From an uncultured Clostridia bacterium (GTDB lineage: Bacteria > Bacillota > Clostridia > Oscillospirales > CAG-272), in the NCBI GenBank assembly GCA_904501715.1, contig CAJGCD010000024.1, forward strand, positions 1 to 20,577: 20,577 nt of DNA, written 5' to 3'. A model generated the notes under the pieces. It saw only the letters and a list, made by a program, of their open reading frames with translations, made no database searches and had not been told where the DNA came from. Position numbers and translations under genes: made by a program. Of this stretch, positions 13,591-20,577 are shown piece after piece. Positions within the stretch are counted from its first letter, which is position 1; each line of letters starts with the position of its first letter.

Positions 13591-13957
13591 TTCTTTGTCT
13601 TCCAATCATCACTATAAATTTCACAATAAGCGCCGTCACAGCCATAAAAAATACACCGGCAAGAAGATATATCACCGAATATATATACAGCGCCCACACC
13701 ATTTCAAATAGGGCAAGAGAAAACAGCAGCGGAAAGCACAGTGCTAACACAATAGGCATCCACCACAATTTTTTGATATCGCTCCCCGCTAAAGCCCCAA
13801 GAACCGCGCTCATAACGGGATATACGGCAAAAAACAGAAGCATTATAAAGCCCGTTACAAAATGTGCGGGAGAAAGCTTAATTACCGCCAGCGGAAGTAC
13901 AAGCATAAAGCCTATAACACATAAAGCAAAGGCTGTTATTTTGATTATCAGCTTCAT
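13580..13957 (-). CDS. small four-helix membrane protein of unknown function
   Basis: 125 aa, not recognised. It is strongly hydrophobic with about four transmembrane helices (roughly residues 5-25, 32-55, 65-85, 90-115) and a short basic tail GRQRNEK. AAGGAG lies about 11 bases before the ATG at 13957. Its end overlaps rsmI, so the two are co-transcribed, but no functional link is evident. Upstream, about 80 bases separate it from the divergent amidase; no convincing consensus promoter was seen there. Confidence 0.7.
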   Translation of the reverse strand: MKLIIKITAFALCVIGFMLVLPLAVIKLSPAHFVTGFIMLLFFAVYPVMSAVLGALAGSDIKKLWWMPIVLALCFPLLFSLALFEMVWALYIYSVIYLLAGVFFMAVTALIVKFIVMIGRQRNEK

Positions 13958-14034
13958 TAACTCTCACACTCCTTCACAAAATATCATATTCTATTAGAGA
14001 AATAAAATATCTTTCCATGGAAAGGATATACATA

Positions 14035-14598
14035 ATGGCTATAAAAATTTATATCGACCAAGGACATAACCCCCAGAATCCCAACGCGGGAGCGGAGGGC
14101 AACGGTCTGCGTGAGCAGGATATCGTTTTCCGTATCGGCATCCTCCTTGCCGACCTTCTTCGGGCAAATCCCGAATTTGAGGTAAGGCTGTCGCGCCCCA
14201 CCGCCGAAACACAGATAGGCACGTCAAACACCACCAGTCTGCGACAGCGTGTAGCCGACGCCAACGCGTGGGGAGCGGATTATTTTATCAGTCTTCACAC
14301 TAACGCCTCCTCGATTCCCAGTGCCACGGGTATTGAGGCATTTGCCTTTTCACGAAGCTCTCCCGCCTTTGCTCTTGGGGAGGATATTCTCGCCTCTCTG
14401 TCCTCCGCTACGGGCTTGAGAAACAGAGGAATGCAGGTGCGAAGCGGACTTTACGTGGTGCGTAAGACCGCTATGCCATCAATTCTTGTTGAGCTTGGCT
14501 TTATAACCAATCCCAACGACGCTCGACTTATGTCACAGCAACCCGAGCTGTTCGCAAACGGTATATATCAAGGAATACTTAATTATTTTGATTTATAA
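14035..14598 (+). CDS. N-acetylmuramoyl-L-alanine amidase (Amidase_3)
   Basis: 187 aa from the ATG at 14035, with AAAGGA eight bases upstream. Zinc-site features of the Amidase_3 fold are present: His in DQGHNP near the N-terminus, His in SLHTNAS in the middle, and the catalytic Glu in VELGFITN near the end. The enzyme cleaves the amide between N-acetylmuramic acid and L-alanine in peptidoglycan. It has only the catalytic domain, with no signal peptide and no cell-wall-binding repeat. It may be exported by another route or released by lysis, as with small spore or phage-type amidases. Its stop abuts the convergent ligA stop, with the coding regions overlapping six bases. Confidence 0.9.
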   Translation: MAIKIYIDQGHNPQNPNAGAEGNGLREQDIVFRIGILLADLLRANPEFEVRLSRPTAETQIGTSNTTSLRQRVADANAWGADYFISLHTNASSIPSATGIEAFAFSRSSPAFALGEDILASLSSATGLRNRGMQVRSGLYVVRKTAMPSILVELGFITNPNDARLMSQQPELFANGIYQGILNYFDL

Positions 14599-16614
14599 AA
14601 TTTTCTGCTCGTTTATCATCTGCATAAGCTCCTCCTCGGAGATTATGCGTACGCCAAGAGTCTGAGCCTTGGTGAGCTTACTTCCCGCGGCTTCCCCCGC
14701 AACTACAAAATCGGTCTTTTTAGAAACGCTTCCCACTACCTTTCCGCCCTCGGCTTTTATCTTTTCCGAGGCCTCATCACGGGACATAGTGGGAAGTGTA
14801 CCCGTTAAAACGAAGGACAGCCCCGCGAATAGCTCGCCCTTGGGCGCTCCCGTATTTACCGTAACCAGTCCCGCCTCCGATAGGCGACCACAAAGCTCTC
14901 TGTTTTGAGGATGTGAGAAGAAATTAACTACGCACTCGGCTGTTATCTCTCCGAAATCCTCAAGCTCGGTTATCTGCTCCACCGTAGCCGCCGTCAAGGC
15001 GTCAAGAGTACCGAAGCGTTCCGCGAGAGCGGCTGCCGCTACCTCGCCCACGTTTCTTATTCCCAAGGCGTAAACAAGTCGGGCAAGTCCCGCGCCCTTT
15101 GACGCTTCTATTGCGTTTATAAGATTCTGTGCCGACTTTGCTCCCATTCTCTCAAGCCTTTCTATATCCTCTGCCTTAAGGGAATATAAATCGGCAACAT
15201 CGGAAATCAATTTGTTGGCAATAAGCAGCTCCACTATCTGTGGTCCAAGACCGTCTATATTCATAGCTCCCTTTGAAGCAAAGTGCTCTATGCTTCTGGA
15301 TACCTGAGCGGGACAAGCGTTGTTTGTACAGCGAAGCGCCGCTCCGTCATCCTTATCAAAAAATACAGGTTCACTGCAGGACGGACATACCGTGGGCATA
15401 AAGAATTCCCGCTCTCCCCCGTTTCGCGCCGTCAGATTGGCTCTGACCACCTCGGGAATTATATCTCCCGCCTTTCGTACCACGACCGTATCTCCCAGCA
15501 TTATTCCCCTCTCACGGATAAAGTCTATATTGTGAAGAGTAGCTCGGCTTACGGTGGTTCCCGCAAGTCTTACGGGAGCAAGCTCGGCGGTAGGTGTAAG
15601 AACACCCGTTCTTCCCACAGCGATAGATATATCAAGAAGCTTGGTCTCCTTCTCCTCGGGAGGGAATTTATAAGCAACCGCCCATTTGGGGGTATTTGTT
15701 CCCTCTCCTATTCTTCTTCTGTCCTCAAGGTCGTCTATCTTTATAACTACTCCGTCTATATCGTAGGCAAGCTGCTCTCTTGCCTTTCCTATCTCCCTTA
15801 TATGCGCTTCTACCTCATCATAGGAGTGCGCAACAGTACGCATAGCCAAGACCTTAAAGCCAAGCTCCGAAAGTCTGTTCAATGTCTCGGTATGACTCTT
15901 GGGAGTGCGTCCGTCAACGTACAGCTCTCCCTCTTGAAAATTAAATACGAATATATCCAGCCTGCGCTCGGCGGTAATTGCCGAATCAAGCTGTCTGAGC
16001 GAGCCTGCCGCAGCGTTACGGGGATTAGCCATAAGTGCTTTTCCCTCTTTTTCTCTCTTGGCGTTTATATCCTCAAATACGGCTCTGGGCATATAGACCT
16101 CTCCGCGCACAGTCAGCGAGAGCGGCTCGGACAAGCGAAGAGGAATAGACTGTACCGTACGCAGATTGAGAGTAACGTCCTCACCTACGATTCCGTCGCC
16201 TCTGGTAGCTCCCTTTACAAATTCTCCGTTTTTGTACACAAGAGAAACGGACAAGCCATCTATCTTGGGCTCAACCGAATAAGCAGGGCTATCTACCTCT
16301 CCCTCCATTTTAGAGCAAAAATCCGCCGTTTCCTCAAAGGAAAACACATCCGCCAAGGAATCCATACGCACTCCGTGAACTACCTTCTCGAACTTATCAA
16401 GCGCCTTGCCTCCCACACGCTGTGTGGGGGATGCGGCATCATAAAGCTCTGGGTACTTCTCCTCTAAGCCCTTAAGCTCCGCATACATCATATCGTACTC
16501 GTAATCCGATATTTCGGGAGAATCGTACACATAGTATCTCTGCGCGTGATAGGTAAGCTCCTCTCTGAGCTTATTTGCTCTGTCGCGTATTTCTTTAGTT
16601 ACCTCTATCGCCAT
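14593..16614 (-). CDS. ligA: NAD-dependent DNA ligase LigA
   Basis: 673 aa from the ATG at 16614, with GGGAGG five bases upstream, the usual LigA length. Domains in order: N-terminal Ia domain (HAQRYYVYDSPEISDYEYD), adenylation domain with catalytic K117 in EPKIDG, OB fold, a four-Cys zinc finger (CPSC and CTNNAC), helix-hairpin-helix repeats, and a C-terminal BRCT domain (LSFVLTGTLPTMSR onward). It seals nicks during replication and repair using NAD+. All key motifs seem intact. It is transcribed alone from a consensus promoter. Confidence 0.97.
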   Translation of the reverse strand: MAIEVTKEIRDRANKLREELTYHAQRYYVYDSPEISDYEYDMMYAELKGLEEKYPELYDAASPTQRVGGKALDKFEKVVHGVRMDSLADVFSFEETADFCSKMEGEVDSPAYSVEPKIDGLSVSLVYKNGEFVKGATRGDGIVGEDVTLNLRTVQSIPLRLSEPLSLTVRGEVYMPRAVFEDINAKREKEGKALMANPRNAAAGSLRQLDSAITAERRLDIFVFNFQEGELYVDGRTPKSHTETLNRLSELGFKVLAMRTVAHSYDEVEAHIREIGKAREQLAYDIDGVVIKIDDLEDRRRIGEGTNTPKWAVAYKFPPEEKETKLLDISIAVGRTGVLTPTAELAPVRLAGTTVSRATLHNIDFIRERGIMLGDTVVVRKAGDIIPEVVRANLTARNGGEREFFMPTVCPSCSEPVFFDKDDGAALRCTNNACPAQVSRSIEHFASKGAMNIDGLGPQIVELLIANKLISDVADLYSLKAEDIERLERMGAKSAQNLINAIEASKGAGLARLVYALGIRNVGEVAAAALAERFGTLDALTAATVEQITELEDFGEITAECVVNFFSHPQNRELCGRLSEAGLVTVNTGAPKGELFAGLSFVLTGTLPTMSRDEASEKIKAEGGKVVGSVSKKTDFVVAGEAAGSKLTKAQTLGVRIISEEELMQMINEQKIL

Positions 16615-16651
16615 AATATCCTCCCATAAGGACAAATTTCTACTTTATATT

Positions 16652-16680
16652 ATTATACCAATTTTCCCGTGGAATGTCAA
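16652..16680 (-). promoter_or_regulatory. sigma-A promoter of ligA
   Basis: On the minus strand TTGACA (16680-16675), 17-base spacer, TATAAT (16657-16652); both boxes perfect. Transcription starts only about 30 bases before the ligA start. Confidence 0.85.
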
Positions 16681-16775
16681 TCACGCGCAATATATTTCCC
16701 CCAATTTTTCACTAAAAGTTATGAAAGCCCCGAAAAAATCATAATGATTAGAATAGCAGGATACGGAGGCTCACT

Positions 16776-17780
16776 ATGCACGCTTTTTTTGCTATACTTA
16801 TTATCGCCGTGGCTATGGTCAACGGCTGGACAGATGCTCCCAGCGCCATAGCGGGATGCGTTTCCACACGCTCTCTCACCCCAAAAGCTGCTCTCGTTTT
16901 GGCTGCTGTGTGCAATTTTTCGGGAGCAGTCCTTATGGCTGTGTTCAGACCGGGAGTTGCCGAAACCCTGTACGGCATAGCCGATTTCGGCGACGACCCC
17001 AGCTCCGCGCTCATTTCTCTTTGCTGCGCTCTGATTTCGGTGATAATATGGGCGAGCGTAGCTTGTATCTTCGGTCTGCCCACAAGTGAGAGTCACGCGT
17101 TGATATCGGGCTTGACCGGTGCGGCATTCGCGTCTAATATGAGCTTTGGAGCTATACGGCAGGGCGAGTGGAGCTCGGTCTTGCTGGGAATGCTCATCTC
17201 CACTCTTCCCGTGCTGATTTTCTCCTTTGTAATATACCGAGTGACATCCAAGATGTTCGCGGAGCAGGACAGAAGAAGAACTATGAGATATTTTAAAAGA
17301 GTCCAGTTCATAAGCGCGGGAAGCAGCGCCTTTTTACACGGAGCGCAGGATTCACAAAAATTTATAGGCGTTTATATGCTGGGACTGTCATTTTTAGGCA
17401 AATATTCGGAAAGCGAAAATTTTGAAATTCCTCTCTACGTCACTATTATCTGCGCCGCGGCAATGACTATGGGCACTATGATGGGAGGCTCTCGAATAAT
17501 AAAAAAGGTAGGCTGTGAAATGACCCGTCTTGACCCCCTGAGCAGCAGCGCGGCGGACACGGCTTCCTCCGCCTTTCTGGGCGTATGCTCATATCTTGGC
17601 ATTCCTACGGCTACCACACACGCAAAGACCTGCGCCCTTATGGGTGTGGGACTGTTCAAAAAGAACGACACCGATTTTCGCGTAATTTCTCAGATATTTT
17701 TAGCTTGGTTTCTCACCTTTCCCATTTGCGCCCTTATGGGCTTTTTGCTCTCACTTTTCGCACACCATCTGTTTCTCTGA
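16776..17780 (+). CDS. PiT-family inorganic phosphate transporter
   Basis: 334 aa integral membrane protein with the duplicated PiT signature. The N-terminal copy is NGWTDAPSAIA (16-26) and the C-terminal copy HGAQDSQKFIG. The family consensus is GANDxANA/GANDAQK, so Asn of the first copy is Thr and of the second is Gln; the Asp residues are kept. PiT proteins import phosphate with protons or sodium. GGAGG stands six bases before the ATG. A DUF47 gene follows after 39 bases, the classical partner. Divergent from ligA; no clear promoter of its own was found. Confidence 0.92.
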   Translation: MHAFFAILIIAVAMVNGWTDAPSAIAGCVSTRSLTPKAALVLAAVCNFSGAVLMAVFRPGVAETLYGIADFGDDPSSALISLCCALISVIIWASVACIFGLPTSESHALISGLTGAAFASNMSFGAIRQGEWSSVLLGMLISTLPVLIFSFVIYRVTSKMFAEQDRRRTMRYFKRVQFISAGSSAFLHGAQDSQKFIGVYMLGLSFLGKYSESENFEIPLYVTIICAAAMTMGTMMGGSRIIKKVGCEMTRLDPLSSSAADTASSAFLGVCSYLGIPTATTHAKTCALMGVGLFKKNDTDFRVISQIFLAWFLTFPICALMGFLLSLFAHHLFL

Positions 17781-17819
17781 AACCCAATCTCTATCTACTA
17801 TTTAAAGAAGGATTTTCTT

Positions 17820-18392
17820 ATGCCGAAATTAAATTATTTCGACGCGTTGGAGCGTCTTTCGCTCCTCGCCTCCCGCGCGGTATTCATTGCCTGCTCGGCT
17901 CAAAAGCCCTCCTCTCACAGTGAGCTGGTGGGGCTTCGGCACTCGGCTGACAAAACGGTATGCGAGCTTGAACGCTCACTCTTCGGGGACTTTATGCCCC
18001 CTCTTGAGCGCAACAGCATAGCTGCCTGCGCCCACAGCCTTGAGCGAATAATGGAAAAATGCGCTGAAATATTAAATTACAGATATTCAAAAAACTTCTT
18101 TAGTGAAAAAAAGAACAAGGAGGCGGAGCTTTGCGTCCGCCTCGCCCAGTCCATAGAGGAAAATATATTTCGCTTGCGCCGTATAAAAAAGCCACAGGAG
18201 CTACCAGACTTTATCGGCTTTAGGAAAATGCTGTGCGAGGCGAGAGCCGCTCACGCGAGTATGCAAAAAAAGCTGTCCTCGGGAACCTATCCAAAAAGCG
18301 CGCAGCAAGCTCAAAACCTCATAGGAAAGCTCAGATGTGAGCTTTCCCGATGCTTTGACGATATAGTGGAGATAATGCTGAACAATATCTGA
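17820..18392 (+). CDS. DUF47/PhoU-like Pit accessory protein
   Basis: 190 aa, all helical in appearance, with no membrane segment. The centre LRHSADKTVCELERSLF then PPLERNSIAACAHSLERIME matches the DUF47 pattern, in which a helix with an ADxxxxE motif is followed by a P(F/L)(D/E)R segment and a second helix. These PhoU-like proteins accompany PiT transporters and are thought to gate or regulate phosphate uptake. AAGAAGGA lies eight bases before the ATG; the gene follows the PiT transporter after 39 bases, evidently as one operon. Similarity is modest, and operon context adds much of the confidence. Confidence 0.8.
   Translation: MPKLNYFDALERLSLLASRAVFIACSAQKPSSHSELVGLRHSADKTVCELERSLFGDFMPPLERNSIAACAHSLERIMEKCAEILNYRYSKNFFSEKKNKEAELCVRLAQSIEENIFRLRRIKKPQELPDFIGFRKMLCEARAAHASMQKKLSSGTYPKSAQQAQNLIGKLRCELSRCFDDIVEIMLNNI
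18324..18347. repeat. 10-bp perfect inverted repeat inside the DUF47 gene
   Basis: GGAAAGCTCA (18324-18333), loop GATG, TGAGCTTTCC (18338-18347), ending about 45 bases before the stop of the DUF47 gene. No T-run follows on either strand, so it is not a standard terminator, yet no other hairpin lies between the two convergent genes, which are only two bases apart. Confidence 0.5.
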
Positions 18393-18394
18393 GC

Positions 18395-19717
18395 TTATTT
18401 CTTTTTGCCGAAATATTTCTCTGTTTCCTCCTTAACCTCCCCGCTCATACACAGAAGCACACAGAGATTTATCACCGTCATTCCTCCAATAGCGAAATCT
18501 GCGGCTTCCCAAATAAATTTTCCCGACAGCACCGCGCCCGAAACCACACAAACAGTATAACAGATAATGAAAGTAGAGGTATAGAATTTTTTATCCGACA
18601 GATATTTTACGCTCTCGATTCCGTAATGCCCCCAGCAAAGAACGGTGGCAAGACCGAAAAGCACGACCGAAACGGCTATAAATCCCCCCGCAAGCTCTCC
18701 CAGCACAGAAGTATAGGCGTCTACCGTCATCATCATATAGTCATCCCCCCCGTTTCTGCCTCCGCTTATAATTATCACAAGGGCGGTAAGGGTACACAAG
18801 AGTACGGTATCTACAAATACCTCGAATATTCCCCAAATACCTTGCCTTGCGGGGATTTTACAATCGGATACCGCGTGGGCTGTTGGCGCGGTTCCGCACC
18901 CCGCCTCATTGGAGAGTATCCCTCTCATAGTGCCGTATCTCAAAGCGTTCGACATCAAAAATCCGCTTACTCCCCCCATTCCGCTTCTGAGGGTGAAGGC
19001 TTGCTCAAAAATAAGACTTACAGCCTGTGCCGTACCTTGAGGTCTTATACATATTACCGCCATTGAAAGAGCAACAAAGCCTACTGTCATAAAGGGCACC
19101 AGCTTTTCGGTAAGCCCAAGTATTCCCGAGGTTCCCCGCATCATAGCGTACAGAGCTATTACTCCCAGCACACCCCCTACCGCTATTGAGGGGATACCGA
19201 AAACTCCCTCCATAGCTCTCGCGGCGGCGTTTACCTGTATCATTCCCCCCATACTAAGGGCGTTAAGTATGCAAAATAGAGCGAAAACAGCGGCTACCGC
19301 CCCACCCAATCTATTTCCTTTAAAAAGGTCCTTTATATAATACATTGCCGAGCCGTGAGGTCTGCCCTCTCTGTCAAAGCGTCGATGCCGCATAGCAAGT
19401 ACTATCTCGGCGTATTTCAGTATCATAGCCACCAAAGCGCTGACCCACATCCAGAATACGGCTCCATATCCGCCCAAAGCAATAGCCGAGGCTACCCCTA
19501 CCATATTACCTACGCCCAAGGTACCCGCCAAGGCTAAGGTAAGCGCCTTTGCCGAGGAAACACCCTGCCCCTTTTCACTCGCAAAAAGACTTTTTATTAC
19601 TCTGATGGGATGAAAAAAATGAAAGGCTTTCAACCTAACGCAGTAAAACAGTCCCGAAAAAATCAAAAGCATGGGTACTCCTACACCGAAGATATATTCA
19701 TTTATAAATTCTACCAT
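18395..19717 (-). CDS. Alanine/glycine:cation symporter (AGCS family)
   Basis: 440 aa with about ten to eleven hydrophobic helices. The AGCS pattern GTLGVGNMVGVASAIALGGYGAVFWMW lies around residues 70-96, and SNEAGCGTAPTAH is the second family motif. Members import alanine, glycine or related amino acids with sodium or protons. GAGAGG lies five bases before the ATG. The substrate cannot be told apart from sequence. Sodium coupling would use the gradient that the decarboxylase complex elsewhere in the window builds. It is convergent with, and two bases from, the DUF47 gene. Confidence 0.93.
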   Translation of the reverse strand: MVEFINEYIFGVGVPMLLIFSGLFYCVRLKAFHFFHPIRVIKSLFASEKGQGVSSAKALTLALAGTLGVGNMVGVASAIALGGYGAVFWMWVSALVAMILKYAEIVLAMRHRRFDREGRPHGSAMYYIKDLFKGNRLGGAVAAVFALFCILNALSMGGMIQVNAAARAMEGVFGIPSIAVGGVLGVIALYAMMRGTSGILGLTEKLVPFMTVGFVALSMAVICIRPQGTAQAVSLIFEQAFTLRSGMGGVSGFLMSNALRYGTMRGILSNEAGCGTAPTAHAVSDCKIPARQGIWGIFEVFVDTVLLCTLTALVIIISGGRNGGDDYMMMTVDAYTSVLGELAGGFIAVSVVLFGLATVLCWGHYGIESVKYLSDKKFYTSTFIICYTVCVVSGAVLSGKFIWEAADFAIGGMTVINLCVLLCMSGEVKEETEKYFGKKK

Positions 19718-19772
19718 ATTTTCCTCTCTTTTCTTAAAATTGTTAACTAAATGTAAAATATAGAAAAAACAC

Positions 19773-19800
19773 TTGATTTTTTCTAAAAATGGTGTAAAAT
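19773..19800 (+). promoter_or_regulatory. sigma-A promoter of groESL
   Basis: TTGATT (19773-19778), 16-base spacer, TAAAAT (19795-19800), directly upstream of the CIRCE operator. Confidence 0.7.
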
Positions 19801-19810
19801 ATGTTATGGG

Positions 19811-19837
19811 TTAGCACTCAAACGCAAAGAGTGCCAA
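19811..19837. promoter_or_regulatory. CIRCE operator (HrcA-binding site)
   Basis: TTAGCACTC, nine-base spacer, GAGTGCCAA: one mismatch from the perfect inverted repeat. It sits at the expected transcription start, so the heat-shock repressor HrcA should control groESL. Confidence 0.95.
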
Positions 19838-19890
19838 AAAATCTGAAAATTCAATCTTATTCACATATTTATTGTTAGGAGGAAGAAAAA

Positions 19891-20175
19891 ATGACAATAA
19901 GACCCTTGGCTGACAGAGTTGTAGTTAAGCTCGTGGAAGCAGAAGAAAAAACAAAAGGCGGTCTGATTCTCACCGCGTCCGCTCAGGAGAAGCCTCAGGT
20001 AGCAGAGGTAGTTGCGGTAGGCCCCGGCGGAATGGTGGACGGCAAGGAGGTCGTTATGACCGTTAAGGTTGGCGACAAGGTGATCACGTCCAAATATTCG
20101 GGCACAGAGGTGAAGGCTGACGGTGTTGAATACACAATCGTACGTCAGAACGACATTCTGGCTATCGTTGAATAA
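19891..20175 (+). CDS. groES: Co-chaperonin GroES
   Basis: 94 aa, the standard length. It opens with TIRPLADRVVVK and has the mobile-loop region TKGGLILTASAQEKP (around 22-36) that docks on GroEL, then VGPGG and VKVGDKVI. It caps the GroEL chamber during ATP-driven folding in the cytoplasm. AGGAGG precedes the ATG. First gene of the CIRCE-controlled operon, followed by groEL after 30 bases. Confidence 0.98.
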   Translation: MTIRPLADRVVVKLVEAEEKTKGGLILTASAQEKPQVAEVVAVGPGGMVDGKEVVMTVKVGDKVITSKYSGTEVKADGVEYTIVRQNDILAIVE

Positions 20176-20205
20176 TTAAAACATATCGAGAAAGGAAAAT
20201 TTATT

Positions 20206-20577
20206 ATGGCAAAGGAAATTCTTTACGGCATAGAAGCTCGTAACGCGCTCTCCAGAGGTGTTGACAAGCTGGCAGATACAGTTAAGATAACTCTTGGACC
20301 TAAGGGCAGAAACGTAGTTCTTGATAAAAAGTACGGCTCTCCCCTTATCACCAACGACGGTGTTACTATCGCGAAAGAGATAGAGCTTGAGAACGAAGCG
20401 GAAAATATGGGCGCTCAGCTGGTAAAGGAGGTCGCTACAAAGACCAACGACGCGGCAGGCGACGGTACTACCACGGCTACTCTCCTTGCTCAGGCATTCG
20501 TGCGCGAGGGTATGAAGAACGTTACTGCGGGAGCTAATCCTATGGTTCTCCGAAAGGGTATCAAAAAGGCTGTCGAC
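20206..20577 (+). CDS. groEL: Chaperonin GroEL (5' part, cut by window end)
   Basis: 124 codons visible, open to the window edge. The start ATG has AAAGGA in front. MAKEILYGIEARNALSRGV and the ATP-binding segment TLGPKGRNVVLD (about 29-40), TNDGVTIAKEIEL and the DGTTTATLLAQA catalytic stretch are unmistakable. GroEL forms the double-ring folding chamber with GroES. About three quarters of the gene lies outside the window. Confidence 0.98.
   Translation, partial: MAKEILYGIEARNALSRGVDKLADTVKITLGPKGRNVVLDKKYGSPLITNDGVTIAKEIELENEAENMGAQLVKEVATKTNDAAGDGTTTATLLAQAFVREGMKNVTAGANPMVLRKGIKKAVD

Noticed and set aside
15283..16467. 394-codon plus-strand open frame inside ligA
   Set aside because: Antisense to unmistakable LigA coding sequence, with no ribosome site and a low-complexity Ser/Tyr/Arg composition.

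Overview
The window looks like chromosome from an anaerobic clostridial Firmicute, probably an uncultured gut-type Clostridia. The evidence is two T-box leaders, a PerR-reverse rubrerythrin pair, a sodium-pump decarboxylase beta subunit, a CIRCE-controlled groESL, purine-rich Shine-Dalgarno sites nearly everywhere and strong sigma-A type promoters. This is inferred from gene content; no 16S gene is present.

Positions 1-712 hold two divergent T-box leaders. The minus-strand one has an apparent Ile specifier and its gene (probably ileS) lies outside the window. The plus-strand one has an apparent Leu specifier and drives an unusual two-gene operon (713-4623). That operon encodes a LeuA-like protein with an intact-looking leucine regulatory domain but a degraded catalytic site, then a fusion of a sugar-isomerase-type TIM barrel to an AMP-forming acyl-CoA synthetase. 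Facing it across a bidirectional terminator are a MaoC-type hotdog protein and an amidohydrolase with their own promoter (4683-6016). The four could form an undescribed acyl-CoA pathway, but that is inference.

Positions 6023-8547 carry a visibly A+T-richer two-gene module on the minus strand: an ABC/OLD-type ATPase and an overlapping DUF4435 (TOPRIM-like) protein. This is the architecture of the PARIS (AriA/AriB) anti-phage system. The ATPase also has an N-terminal Tudor/SH3-like segment resembling the PcrA/UvrD C-terminal domain. A palindromic REP-like element borders one side, and a gene-free stretch with a strong orphan hairpin borders the other.

Positions 8757-13957 are minus-strand housekeeping and stress genes: perR-rubrerythrin with a 7-1-7 operator; a sodium-translocating decarboxylase beta subunit and a tiny membrane partner behind a structured leader that looks like an ON-type metal-ion riboswitch; asd; rsmI; and a small membrane protein. 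Positions 14035-19717 hold a cell-wall amidase, ligA, a PiT phosphate transporter with its DUF47 partner, and an AGCS amino-acid/sodium symporter. The window ends in groES and the 5' part of groEL.

The most promising items for new biology are the leucine-T-box operon with a pseudo-isopropylmalate synthase and TIM-barrel/ligase fusion, the Tudor-bearing PARIS-like pair, and the ion-riboswitch candidate ahead of a sodium pump subunit.
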